Positions 16,247 through 24,721 are shown, counted from the stretch's first letter. The stretch: 64,000 nt of DNA from Thermoleophilia bacterium (GCA_025936995.1 JAICSH010000002.1:1-64000), one strand, 5' to 3'. Notes: generated from the sequence alone by a model not told the origin. Translations and numbers: made by a program.

Positions 16247-17428
16247 ATGATTGCGTGTCTGACCATTCCAGGGCTCGAGTTGAAGGCGGCGTTGCGCCGG
16301 ACGCCGACGCTCGCCTTGCGGCCCGCGGCGCTCGCTCCCGAGCCGCAGGGGGAGCCGCTGCTCGGGCCGGTGACGGCCGCCGCCGAAGCGGCGGGCGTGC
16401 GGCCGGGGATGCGGCTGGGTGAGGCGCTCGCGACCTGTCCGTCGCTCGCGCTCGTCGAGCCCGACGCGGCCGGCGCGGAGCTCGCCTGGGAGGAGATCCT
16501 CCATGCGCTCGAGGACGCAGGCTTCGCCGTCGAGCCCGCCTCGCCCGGCGCCGCGTACTTCGAGACGCAGGGAGTCGAGCGCCTTTACGGCGGCCTCGAG
16601 CCTGCGTTGCGTCGCGCGCTCGCCGCGGTCGGCACCGAGTGGGACGCGCGCATCGGCGCGGCCGGACGGCGCTTCGCCGCGCTCGCCGCGGCCTCGGTCG
16701 CGCGTCCGGGGCAGGTCGTCGTCGTGGCGGACGAGGAGCTGCCGCAGTTCCTCGCGCCGCTGCCGCTCACGCTCCTCCCGCTCGAGCGCGGCCGCTACGA
16801 GGAGCTCGAAGCACTCGGAGTTCGCAAGCTGGGGCAGCTTGCCGGGCTCCCGGGTGGCGCTGTCGCCGAACGATTGGGGCCGGACGGCCGGCGCGCCTGG
16901 AGCCTGGCGAGAGGCGGGACGGCCGCGCGGGTGCGCGGTCGTCGCCCGCCCGCGCCCGTCGCAGCATCGTTCGAGTTTCCCGAGGCGGTCGGCAACGAGC
17001 TGACGCTGCGGCGCGCGCTCGCCGGACTCGTCGAGGCGGCGCTCGCCCGCCCTGAACGGCGCGACCGGTTCGTCCGCAAGGTCGCGCTCGCGGCGAGGCT
17101 CGAGAGTGGCGGCTCGTGGCGGCGCACCCTGACCCTGCGCGAGCCGAGTGCCGATCCCGACCGGATCCGGGTCGCGCTCTCGCCGCGGCTCGCCGAGCTG
17201 CCGGCGCCGGTCGTCGCGCTTCGCCTCGAGCTCGTCGAGCTGACCGAGCCGACCGGCCACCAGCTCGAGCTGCTCGCAGCAGGTGCCGAGGATCGTGCCC
17301 GGCTGCGGAACGGGCTCCGCCAGGTGCGGGCGAGTACCGGCTCCGGCTCCGTTTGCACCGTCGTGGAGGTGGCTCCGTGGTCGCGCGTTCCCGAGTCGCG
17401 GGCCTTGCTGGTGCCGAAGGACGAGTAG
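16247..17428 (+). CDS. imuB: ImuB-like Y-family polymerase homologue (catalytically inactive)
   Basis: 393 residues with the Y-family palm/finger/thumb/little-finger order but without catalytic acids. The N-terminal metal Asp motif is replaced by MIACLTIPGLEL, and the SxDE motif is replaced by GAAYFETQGVERLYGG. This is the hallmark of ImuB, which scaffolds DnaE2 in SOS mutagenesis rather than polymerising. QLELL at residues 339-343 resembles a beta-clamp-binding motif. Two LexA boxes lie directly upstream. No imuA is adjacent; instead two small genes follow in coupled order. Confidence 0.88.
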   Translation: MIACLTIPGLELKAALRRTPTLALRPAALAPEPQGEPLLGPVTAAAEAAGVRPGMRLGEALATCPSLALVEPDAAGAELAWEEILHALEDAGFAVEPASPGAAYFETQGVERLYGGLEPALRRALAAVGTEWDARIGAAGRRFAALAAASVARPGQVVVVADEELPQFLAPLPLTLLPLERGRYEELEALGVRKLGQLAGLPGGAVAERLGPDGRRAWSLARGGTAARVRGRRPPAPVAASFEFPEAVGNELTLRRALAGLVEAALARPERRDRFVRKVALAARLESGGSWRRTLTLREPSADPDRIRVALSPRLAELPAPVVALRLELVELTEPTGHQLELLAAGAEDRARLRNGLRQVRASTGSGSVCTVVEVAPWSRVPESRALLVPKDE

Positions 17429-17667
17429 TCGCGCGCTTCAACGCGCCGCGGGCGGCGCGGATCGAGGCGAACGCGAACGGCACGCCGCTCGAGGTGAACC
17501 ACCGCGCCGTGGCGCTCGTGCGGGAGGAGTGGCGCATCGTCGACCGGTGGTGGACCGAGGAACCCGTCGTACGCCGCTACTTCGAGCTCGTGCTCGAGAA
17601 CGGCGAGAACACCGTCGTCTTCCACGACGGCGCCACCGGCGGCTGGTATACGCAACGGGGCGCATGA
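17377..17667 (+). CDS. DUF6504-like protein following imuB
   Basis: 96 residues. The conserved core (EEWRIVDRWWTEEPVVRRYF, then a GGWYTQRGA end) matches the small proteins found next to imuB/dnaE2 in actinobacteria. No catalytic motif is evident. GTG at 17377 has GGAGG 7 nt upstream and overlaps the imuB end by 52 bp; the stop overlaps the next start (ATGA). Likely transcribed from the LexA-controlled imuB promoter. Role in translesion synthesis is inferred from context only. Confidence 0.75.
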   Translation: MVARSRVAGLAGAEGRVVARFNAPRAARIEANANGTPLEVNHRAVALVREEWRIVDRWWTEEPVVRRYFELVLENGENTVVFHDGATGGWYTQRGA

Positions 17668-18062
17668 CCGACTTCAGCGAGGTCGAGCGGGACGAGATCG
17701 CGGTGCAGTTCATCCGCGTCCCCGACGGGCTCGAGCACATCCGCCGAGCCTGGGACGAGCTCGAAGCCGTCGTCTCGCTGCGCGGCCGTCACTTCTACGG
17801 CGCCTTCGACCCGGTCGCGGACGACTATCGCGCGTGTGTCGAGGTGCGCGAGGGAGACGAGCTCGCACCCGGCCTCGAATCCGGAACGCTTCCGGGCGGC
17901 CGGTACCTCCGCGCCCGGCTGCGAGGCGAGCCGCCCGCGATCTACGAGCGAATCGGACCGACGTTCGAGGAGCTGATGCGACAGGCGAAGCCGGACGCGA
18001 GCCGGTCCAGCCTCGAGCACTACCGGCGTCACGACGAGATCGACCTGCTGCTACCGATCTAG
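17664..18062 (+). CDS. GyrI-like small-molecule-binding domain protein
   Basis: 132 residues with a single GyrI/AraC-effector-type fold: LRGRHFYGAFDPVADDYRA, then GGRYLRARLRGEPPAIYERI, ending HDEIDLLLPI. E. coli GyrI (SbmC) inhibits gyrase and is itself LexA-regulated, so membership in this SOS operon is suggestive. Other homologues bind and detoxify small molecules, so the role here is open. The start overlaps the preceding stop by 4 bp. Its end overlaps thiE by 12 bp (convergent). Confidence 0.78.
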   Translation: MTDFSEVERDEIAVQFIRVPDGLEHIRRAWDELEAVVSLRGRHFYGAFDPVADDYRACVEVREGDELAPGLESGTLPGGRYLRARLRGEPPAIYERIGPTFEELMRQAKPDASRSSLEHYRRHDEIDLLLPI

Positions 18063-18668
18063 GGCACGGCGCAGCTCGCGCGCGGCAGCCTCGGGATCCT
18101 CCGCGTCCCGGATCGCCCGCACGACCGCAACACCGGGAGCTCCGGCCGCGACGACCGCGGCGACGTTGGAGAGCTCGATGCCGCCGATCGCGAACCACGG
18201 CACCGTCAAGCGCGCGGCAGCGGCGCGGACGAGCTCGAAGCCACCGGGCGGCGAGTCGGGCTTCGTCGGCGTCCCGAAGATCGCGCCGACCCCCCAGTAG
18301 TCCGGATCGCCGCTCTCGAGCTCCTCGGAGCTCGTCGCCGACAACCCGACGATCCGTCCGGGCCCCACGCACGCACGCGCCTCGGCGAGCGACATGTCGC
18401 CCTGGCCGACGTGGACGCCGTCGGCGCAGCACGCGTCGACCAGATCAGGCCGATCGTTGAGCACGAAGAGCGCGCCATGCTCGTCGCACGCCGCGCGGAA
18501 CGGCTCGGCGGCAGCGGCGAGAGCATCATCGTCGAGGTCCTTGTCGCGCAGCTGCAGGATGTCGACTCCGCCGCGCAGCGCGGCATCGAGGAGTGGATGA
18601 CAGCGTGCCTCGAGGACGAGGTAGAGGCGGGAGCGCGACAGGCGCTCGCGGCGGTCGATCCCGTCCAC
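18051..18668 (-). CDS. thiE: thiamine-phosphate synthase
   Basis: 205 residues; joins the HMP pyrophosphate and thiazole phosphate moieties to form thiamine phosphate. TIM-barrel motifs are present: LQLRDKDLD (pyrophosphate and substrate contacts), LNDRPDLVDACCADGVHVGQGD, GLSATSSEE, GVGAIFGTPTK and the C-terminal phosphate loop AIGGIELSN. No TPP riboswitch is seen upstream. TAGCCT lies 6 nt before the GTG start. No other thi gene is in the window. Confidence 0.92.
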   Translation of the reverse strand: MDGIDRRERLSRSRLYLVLEARCHPLLDAALRGGVDILQLRDKDLDDDALAAAAEPFRAACDEHGALFVLNDRPDLVDACCADGVHVGQGDMSLAEARACVGPGRIVGLSATSSEELESGDPDYWGVGAIFGTPTKPDSPPGGFELVRAAAARLTVPWFAIGGIELSNVAAVVAAGAPGVAVVRAIRDAEDPEAAARELRRALDR

Positions 18669-18674
18669 AGGGTC

Positions 18675-18680
18675 AGGCTA
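18675..18680 (-). promoter_or_regulatory. candidate -10 element, leaderless thiE
   Basis: Minus-strand TAGCCT, 6 nt before the thiE GTG (complement of 18666-18668). Confidence 0.5.
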
Positions 18681-18758
18681 CTCACGCGTCTGGCACTCCA
18701 TGTGCTGTTGCTCATCAGAAGCTCAGATTGAGACGTAAGGCTTCGGAGAAGAATCTGC

Positions 18759-19901
18759 GTGCGTCGCTTTCTCCTTCTCCTCGTCGCAGCGGTAGCGACA
18801 TGTGCCGCTGGCTGCGGCGGCGCCGGCGGCGGCGGCACATCCGGCAGCACGGATCCTCAACGCCACCATCGGCACCACCGGGCGCATCTGCGGAGGGCGC
18901 CGGAGTCGCCGACAGCTCGGTTGTTCTCACATCCGCTGACCGGAGCCAACCTCGCGCCGGGCTCGGACCCGTCGGTCCTGCCGGGTGACGTGCTGATCGC
19001 CGACCGTTCGAACAACCGGCTAGTCGTGGTCGACCCGCAAGGACGGATCGTCTGGCAGTTCACGGGTGCAGCCCAAGGCGGTCTACCCGTTCCCGACGAC
19101 GCATTCTTCGTTTCCGGCGGGCGGCAGATCGTCGCCACGGAGGAAGACGTATCAGCGGTGGCGGTCATCGACGTCGCGACCCGTCGCATCGTCTACCGCT
19201 ACGGCGAAATCGGAGTCCCGGGCAGCGGCCCAAACCATGTCTCGAACCCCGACGACGCGATGATGCTCCCCAACGGCTCGATCGTTCTCGCCGACATCAG
19301 GAACTGCCGTCTACTTCTCCTTCGCCCGCCCTCCCACCAGCCGGCACAGGCGCTCGGCAGCCCGGTGCGAGGTTGCATCCACGACCCGCCACGTGCCTGG
19401 GGGAGTCCCAACGGCGCGTTTCCTCTCCAGGGAGGTGGAGCCCTCGTGACCGAAATCAACGGCGACTGGGTCGACGCCCTGTCGCCGACGGGCCGCCTCC
19501 GCTGGTCGACGCATCCACCGGGTGTCGACTATCCGTCGGACTCCAACGAGGTGCGACCCGGCCTGTACGTCACCGTCGGCTGGCAGAACCCGGGCATTCT
19601 CGAGACGTTTGACCGCACCGGCCGCCTCCACTGGCGCTACCGGCCACGGCCCGGCGCCACACTGCTCAACCAGCCCTCGCTTGCCGAGCCGCTCCCGAAC
19701 GGAGACTTCCTTCTCACCGACGACTTCAACGATCGCGTGATCGTCATAGACCCGCACACGAACCGGGTCGTCTGGCAGTACGGCCACACTGGGGTGCCCG
19801 GCCGCGCGCCGGGCTATCTCTCACGACCGGACGGCGTAGACCTCGTCCCACCGGCGGCACTCATGACCCGTATCCACGCGAGAATCCGGCTGAGCCGTTG
19901 A
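18759..19901 (+). CDS. NHL/PQQ-like beta-propeller lipoprotein (paralogue 1)
   Basis: 380 residues. Signal peptide MRRFLLLLVAAVATCAAGC ends in a lipobox Cys, followed by a Gly/His-rich linker. The rest is a beta-propeller built of repeats of the type GDVLIADRSNNRLVVVDP...IVWQF. The last blade is NGDFLLTDDFNDRVIVIDP, then WQYGHTGVPG and RPDGVDLVP. Two conserved Cys (NCRLLLL and GCIHDPP) recur in the neighbour. GTG start; GGAG lies about 12 nt upstream. Extracellular; ligand unknown. Confidence 0.8.
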   Translation: MRRFLLLLVAAVATCAAGCGGAGGGGTSGSTDPQRHHRHHRAHLRRAPESPTARLFSHPLTGANLAPGSDPSVLPGDVLIADRSNNRLVVVDPQGRIVWQFTGAAQGGLPVPDDAFFVSGGRQIVATEEDVSAVAVIDVATRRIVYRYGEIGVPGSGPNHVSNPDDAMMLPNGSIVLADIRNCRLLLLRPPSHQPAQALGSPVRGCIHDPPRAWGSPNGAFPLQGGGALVTEINGDWVDALSPTGRLRWSTHPPGVDYPSDSNEVRPGLYVTVGWQNPGILETFDRTGRLHWRYRPRPGATLLNQPSLAEPLPNGDFLLTDDFNDRVIVIDPHTNRVVWQYGHTGVPGRAPGYLSRPDGVDLVPPAALMTRIHARIRLSR

Positions 19902-19950
19902 AGGCGCGGTCCGACCGAGAGCCGCCGGGGAGTCGCGCCGGACTGACTGC

Positions 19951-19956
19951 TAGCGT
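19951..19956 (+). promoter_or_regulatory. candidate -10 element, leaderless propeller paralogue 2
   Basis: TAGCGT, 6 nt before the GTG start at 19963. Confidence 0.45.
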
Positions 19957-19962
19957 CGCGCA

Positions 19963-21120
19963 GTGACGGAGCCGAGGCCACGGTCACGCCGGCCCCCGCG
20001 GAAGCGGCGTTCCAGGCTGCCGCTGTTCGCGGTTCTCGTGCTCGCAGCAGTCGCCGTCGTCGGCGTGGTGACGCGTCACAATTCGCCTAAGGCTGCCGCG
20101 AAGAGCCGGACGCTCTCGGCCGCGCAGCGTGCGCGCCGCCGCGATCGGATAGCGAACACGCCCGTCACGATCCGCGGGCCGCTGCCGGGCGCCTTGCTGA
20201 TCGCCGACCGCGGCAACGACCGAATTCTCCTCGTGGACACCCACCGGAAGACGCTCTGGCGATTCCCGACCGCCGCCGACCGCGCGAAGGGACGGCAACT
20301 CGTCTTCGACGACGACACGTTCGTCGAGCCGGGCGGCGAGGCACTCGTCACGAACGAGGAGGACCACGGCGACATCCTCTCGATCGGCATTGCCACACAC
20401 CGCGTCACCCGCCTCTTCGGCGTCCCGGGCTTCCAGGCCGGCCCCGGTGCCTCCGCCGGGCCGTCCAACCGGCTCAACTGGCCCGACGACGCTTACGTCC
20501 TCCCGGACGGAACGCTCACGGTCGCGGACGCCTACCGCTGCCGTGTCCTCTTCATCCGCGACCACAGGATCGTGCGTCAGATCGGCCGCACCGACGTCTG
20601 TGCGCATGATCCGCCTCGGACGCTCGGTCCTGTCAACGGCGACACTCCGCTTCCCGGCGGCGGCGTCCTCGTCTCCGAGATCAACGGCTCGTGGATCGAT
20701 CACTTCGACAGCGCAGGCCGCCTGGTCAGGGCGTTCCAGGCTCCTGTGTCATATCCCTCCGACCCGCAGCTGCTGTCGCGCGGCCGGATCCTTCTCGCCG
20801 ACTACGCCGATCCCGGCGCAGTCGTGATCCTGGATGAACACGGAAAGGTGCTCTGGCGGTACGGGCCGACCTCGGGCTGGGGCGCGCTCAACCATCCATC
20901 GCTCGCGATCATGCTCCCGAACGGGAACATCGCCGTCAACGACGACTACAACGATCGTGTGGTGATCGTCGATCCGAAACGGCAACGGATCGTCTGGCAG
21001 TACGGCCACCTTGCCCGGCCGGGTCGCGGTGGCGGCTTCCTCCGCACACCGGACGGGATGGACTTCGTCCCACTCGGCGTGGGCGAGAAGCCACTCTGGC
21101 AGCTCGTGCACCACCCATAG
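19963..21120 (+). CDS. NHL/PQQ-like beta-propeller, membrane-anchored (paralogue 2)
   Basis: 385 residues. A very basic N-terminus is followed by one transmembrane helix (LFAVLVLAAVAVVGVV), so it is anchored with the propeller outside. The propeller repeats align with the upstream gene blade by blade (LLIADRGNDRILLVDT; RCRVLFI...VCAHDPP; VLVSEINGSWIDHFD; NIAVNDDYNDRVVIVDP; WQYGHLARPG). This marks a tandem duplication with different membrane anchoring. The Cys pair is conserved. Ends 5 bp before a LexA box. Confidence 0.8.
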   Translation: MTEPRPRSRRPPRKRRSRLPLFAVLVLAAVAVVGVVTRHNSPKAAAKSRTLSAAQRARRRDRIANTPVTIRGPLPGALLIADRGNDRILLVDTHRKTLWRFPTAADRAKGRQLVFDDDTFVEPGGEALVTNEEDHGDILSIGIATHRVTRLFGVPGFQAGPGASAGPSNRLNWPDDAYVLPDGTLTVADAYRCRVLFIRDHRIVRQIGRTDVCAHDPPRTLGPVNGDTPLPGGGVLVSEINGSWIDHFDSAGRLVRAFQAPVSYPSDPQLLSRGRILLADYADPGAVVILDEHGKVLWRYGPTSGWGALNHPSLAIMLPNGNIAVNDDYNDRVVIVDPKRQRIVWQYGHLARPGRGGGFLRTPDGMDFVPLGVGEKPLWQLVHHP

Positions 21121-21124
21121 CGCA

Positions 21125-21146
21125 CGAACATACGTTCGCCTAGACT
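21125..21146 (+). promoter_or_regulatory. LexA box and candidate SOS promoter upstream of dnaE2
   Basis: CGAACATACGTTCG (21125-21138) is a perfect LexA palindrome. TAGACT (21141-21146) follows, 6 nt before an ATG at 21153. That ATG opens a 120-codon plus-strand frame, antisense to the cupin gene, whose TGA overlaps the dnaE2 ATG (ATGA). This is consistent with an SOS promoter feeding dnaE2 through a translated leader. The leader frame has no recognisable domain and could be a chance shadow. Confidence 0.6.
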
Positions 21147-21158
21147 CCGGGGATGACG

Positions 21159-21500
21159 CTACCCGTCCCGCAGTCGTCCGATGAAGCCGGCGTGCGGCGT
21201 GTGGAAGTTGAGCACTCGGACCGACGTGCCGCAGGGGCGGAAGCCGTGCTCGACGTTCGGGGGCACCGAGATGAAGGTGCCGGGGCCGGCGCGCCGCCAC
21301 TCACCGCCCTCGAGAAACTCGACCTCGCCCTCGAGTACGTAGAACGAGTCGGCGTGATTGGGGTGGGTGTGCGGGTCGACACCCTCGAAGTCCGGTCCGA
21401 ACGAGAGCTCGAGCGCCTCGATCTGCGGCAGCTCGGCGAGAACACGGTGCTGTCGGATGCGCTCGCCCTCGCCCGCCGGCGTGAAGAAGGGTTCGTCCAT
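21159..21500 (-). CDS. small cupin protein
   Basis: 113 residues forming one cupin barrel. Metal motif 1 is GVDPHTHPNHADSFYVLEGE and motif 2 is ISVPPNVEHGFR. Such proteins bind a metal and a small ligand; the reaction is unknown. The start is only 11 bp from the dnaE2 start in divergent orientation and has neither a clear Shine-Dalgarno sequence nor a TAnnnT hexamer at the usual distance. It lies opposite a possible SOS leader transcript for dnaE2, which might down-regulate it. Confidence 0.78.
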   Translation of the reverse strand: MDEPFFTPAGEGERIRQHRVLAELPQIEALELSFGPDFEGVDPHTHPNHADSFYVLEGEVEFLEGGEWRRAGPGTFISVPPNVEHGFRPCGTSVRVLNFHTPHAGFIGRLRDG

Positions 21501-21511
21501 CGGCCACGATC

Positions 21512-24500
21512 ATGACGTACGTCGAGCTGCACGCGCATTCGGCGTACTCGTTCCTCGACGGGGCGTCGCAGCCGGAGGAGCTCGCGGCGCGTGCGGCCGA
21601 GCTCGGCTACGAGGCGCTCGCGCTCACCGACCACGACGGTGTCTACGGCTCGCTCGAGTTCGCGCACGCGGCGAAGCACTTCGGCGTTCGTCCGATCACC
21701 GGCGCGGAGGTCACGCTGAGCGGCGGCGCGCACGTGACGCTGCTCGTGGAGTCGGCGCGCGGCTACGCGAACCTCTGCCGGCTGCTCACGGCCGCGCACG
21801 CGCACACGCGCGACACGACGAACCGCGAGCCGTCGCCGCCGCGACTCGATCCGGCGCTGCTCGAGGAGCACAACGAGGGGCTCGTCTGTCTCTCGGGCTG
21901 CGCGCGCGACGGGCTCGCCGTCCGCAATCCGAACGCAGCCGCGCGGCTCGCGCGCGCGTTCGGGCCAGAGCGCTTCTACGTCGAGCTGCAGCGCCCCTAC
22001 GAGCGCGGCGACGTCCACCGCAACGCGCGCCTGCGCGAGCTCGCCGAGACGCTCGGAGTCCGGACGGTCGCGACCGGCGACGTCCACGCGCACGACCGCA
22101 GCCGCGTCGCGCTCCAGGACGTGCTCGTCGCCGTCCGCTGCCGCACCTCGCTCGAGGGCTGCGAGCGGGAGCGGCGCGGCAACCACGAGTCCAGACTTCT
22201 CTCCCCCCGGGAAAACCTCGATCGCTTTGCAGATTGTCTTGAAGCTGTTGAGGAGACCAGTTGGCTCGCCGAGCGGCTCGAGTTCGACCTGACGGAGGAG
22301 CTGGGCTACCGCTATCCCGACTTCTCGGACGGTGCCGAGCCGGCGATCGTCCAGCTGCGCCGCGTCTGCGAGCGAGCGTTCGCGGAGCGGTACAACGACC
22401 TCAACGGCCACAAGCGGCGCGTCCGCCGGCGGCTCGAGGAGGAGCTCGCGCTCATCGACGAACTCGGCCTCGCCGGCTTCTTCCTCCTCCACTGGGAGGT
22501 GCTCGAGCTCGCGCGCGAGGTCGCGCTCGAGGTGCGCGGCCCCGGCTCGATGCGTCACGTCCTGCCGCCCGGGCGCGGACGCGGCTCCTCGGTCGGCTCG
22601 CTCGTCTGCTACCTGACCGGCCTCTCGCACGTCGACCCGGTCGCCAACAACCTCTCACTCGGTCGCTTCCTCAACCGCGAGCTCGCGTCGGTGCCGGACA
22701 TCGACCTCGACTTCCCGCGCGACATCCGCGAGAAGCTCATCGTCCGCGTCGTCGAGCGCTACGGGCAGGAGCACGCCGCGCTCGTCGCGAGCTTTGCGAC
22801 GTACCGCTCGCGCGGCGCGATCCGGGACGTCGGCAAGGCGCTCGGCCTCCCGTACGCCGACCTCGAGCGGCTCGCGCGGCTGACGGACGGCTGGAACGCG
22901 CAGCGCGTCGCCGACGAGATCGCCGCGCTGCCCGACGCGGCGACGAAGCTCCAGTCGCCGCGCTGGCGCGCCTTCGGCGCCCTCTGCGCCGAGGTCGCCG
23001 GCCTCCCGCGCCACATCTCCCAGCATCCCGGCGGGATGGTCATCTCCTCGCGGCCGCTCATCGAGCTCGTCCCCGTCCAGCCGGCGGCGATGGAGGGGAG
23101 ACAGATGTGCCAGTGGGACAAGGACTCATGCGCCGACGCCGGCTTCCTCAAGATCGACCTGCTCGGGCTGGGGATGCTGTCGGCGGTCGAGGAATGCGTC
23201 GACCTGATCGCCCGCAACCGTGGCAAGCGGATCGACCTCTCGCGTGTTCCGCTCGACGACCAGGACGTGTTCGCGGAGATCCAGAAGGCGGACACCGTCG
23301 GGTGCTTCCAGATCGAGAGCCGCGCGCAGATGCAGGTCATCCTCCGCACGCGGCCGGAGACGATCGACGACATCACGGTGCAGGTCGCGCTCGTGCGGCC
23401 GGGCCCGATTCAGGGGAAGGCCGTGCACCCGTACGTCGAGCGGCGCCAGCTGCTGCGCGACGACCCCGCGTACCGCGCGCCGGCCGACCATCCGCTGCTC
23501 GAGGAGCCCCTGCGCGAGACGCTCGGCGTCGTCGTCTTCCAGGACCAGGTGCTCGACGTCGCGATCCATCTCGCGGGCTTCACGGTCGGCGAGGCGGAGG
23601 GGCTGCGCCGGGCGATGAGCCGGAAGCGCTCGCACGCGGCGCTCGAGGCGTGGCGGGAGCGGTTCGTCGCCGGAGCGCTCGAGAAGCAGGTGGAGGAGCC
23701 GCAGGCGCACGAGCTCTACGACAAGCTCGTCGCGTTCTCGGGCTTCGGTTTCCCGAAGTCGCACGCGGCGGCGTTCGGGCTGCTCGCGTACCAGTCGGCG
23801 TGGCTGCGGCACCACTACGCGCCCGAGTTTCTCGCCGCGCTCCTCAACGCGCAGCCGATGGGCTTCTACCCGCCGGCGACGCTCGTCCGCGACGGACAGA
23901 AGCACGGGGTGGAGACGCGCCCGCCCGACGTGAACCGCAGCGAGGCGGGCTGCGTCATCGAGGACGGAGCCGTTCGCGTGGGGCTGAGATACGTGACCGG
24001 CGTGGGGGAGGACGACGCGGAGGTCGTCGCCGATCGGCGCCCCTACTCCTCGATCCGCGACCTCGCACAGCGGACGGGGCTTTCGGAGGACGAGCTGCGC
24101 GCGCTCGCCGAGTCGGGCGCCTGCGACTGCTTCGGGTTGCGGCGGCGGGAGCTCCTCTGGCAGCTCGGGCTCGTTCCGCGGCCGGCGAGCGTCCCCGGAA
24201 CGGGAGGAGACGCCAAGCAGCTCGTCCTGCCGCTCGAGCCGACGGCCGCGACGCCCGAGCTGCCCGAGCCGACGGTGTGGGAGCGGATGCTCACCGACTA
24301 CCGGACGACGAGCCTGTCCGTCGGCGTCCACCCGCTCGAGCTGCTCCGGCCGCACCTGCCGGCCGGGACGCTGTCGAGCGAGGAGCTCCGAGCGCAGCCG
24401 CACCGGGAAAACGTGCAGTTCGCAGGCCTCGTCGTCGCGAGGCAGCGGCCGGCGACGGCGAACGGCGTCGTCTTTATGCTCCTCGAGGACGAGCACGCGC

Positions 24501-24721
24501 AGGTGAACCTCGTGATCGCGCCCCAGGTGTACGAGCGGTTCCGCGCGGTCGTCCGCAGCGAGCCGCTGCTACTCGTGCGCGGGCGCTACGAGCACTCGGA
24601 CCGGAACCGGAACATCCTCGTGCGCGAGCTCGCCTCGCTTGCGCCCCTCGCGCGCTCCCTGACCGACGGAGCGGACGTCCATGCCGCCCTGCCGCGTGTC
24701 CACCATTTCGGGCACCGCTAG
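21512..24721 (+). CDS. dnaE2: error-prone DNA polymerase III alpha subunit DnaE2
   Basis: 1069 residues, DnaE2 size. PHP domain at the N-terminus (YVELHAHSAYSFLDGAS; ALTDHDGVYG). The C-family catalytic acids are in PDIDLDFPRD (Asp396 and Asp398) with a third in LKIDLLGLGML. HISQHPGGMVI is typical of DnaE2, and an OB domain lies near the C-terminus (RENVQFAGLVVARQRP). DnaE2 performs SOS translesion synthesis with ImuB, which is encoded 4 kb upstream. No ribosome site precedes the ATG; it overlaps the stop of an upstream frame (ATGA). Its stop overlaps the convergent peptidase gene by 4 bp. Confidence 0.95.
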   Translation: MTYVELHAHSAYSFLDGASQPEELAARAAELGYEALALTDHDGVYGSLEFAHAAKHFGVRPITGAEVTLSGGAHVTLLVESARGYANLCRLLTAAHAHTRDTTNREPSPPRLDPALLEEHNEGLVCLSGCARDGLAVRNPNAAARLARAFGPERFYVELQRPYERGDVHRNARLRELAETLGVRTVATGDVHAHDRSRVALQDVLVAVRCRTSLEGCERERRGNHESRLLSPRENLDRFADCLEAVEETSWLAERLEFDLTEELGYRYPDFSDGAEPAIVQLRRVCERAFAERYNDLNGHKRRVRRRLEEELALIDELGLAGFFLLHWEVLELAREVALEVRGPGSMRHVLPPGRGRGSSVGSLVCYLTGLSHVDPVANNLSLGRFLNRELASVPDIDLDFPRDIREKLIVRVVERYGQEHAALVASFATYRSRGAIRDVGKALGLPYADLERLARLTDGWNAQRVADEIAALPDAATKLQSPRWRAFGALCAEVAGLPRHISQHPGGMVISSRPLIELVPVQPAAMEGRQMCQWDKDSCADAGFLKIDLLGLGMLSAVEECVDLIARNRGKRIDLSRVPLDDQDVFAEIQKADTVGCFQIESRAQMQVILRTRPETIDDITVQVALVRPGPIQGKAVHPYVERRQLLRDDPAYRAPADHPLLEEPLRETLGVVVFQDQVLDVAIHLAGFTVGEAEGLRRAMSRKRSHAALEAWRERFVAGALEKQVEEPQAHELYDKLVAFSGFGFPKSHAAAFGLLAYQSAWLRHHYAPEFLAALLNAQPMGFYPPATLVRDGQKHGVETRPPDVNRSEAGCVIEDGAVRVGLRYVTGVGEDDAEVVADRRPYSSIRDLAQRTGLSEDELRALAESGACDCFGLRRRELLWQLGLVPRPASVPGTGGDAKQLVLPLEPTAATPELPEPTVWERMLTDYRTTSLSVGVHPLELLRPHLPAGTLSSEELRAQPHRENVQFAGLVVARQRPATANGVVFMLLEDEHAQVNLVIAPQVYERFRAVVRSEPLLLVRGRYEHSDRNRNILVRELASLAPLARSLTDGADVHAALPRVHHFGHR

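Noticed and set aside
18669..18758. TPP riboswitch upstream of thiE
   Set aside because: The 90 bp contain none of the conserved TPP aptamer segments in the right order (CUGAGA and ACCUGAUCUGG-type blocks); thiE instead shows a leaderless promoter signature 6 nt from its start.
21153..21515. 120-codon plus-strand frame as an ordinary protein gene
   Set aside because: No recognisable domain; it is antisense to a clear cupin. Kept only as a possible SOS leader frame because of its -10 spacing and the ATGA overlap with dnaE2.
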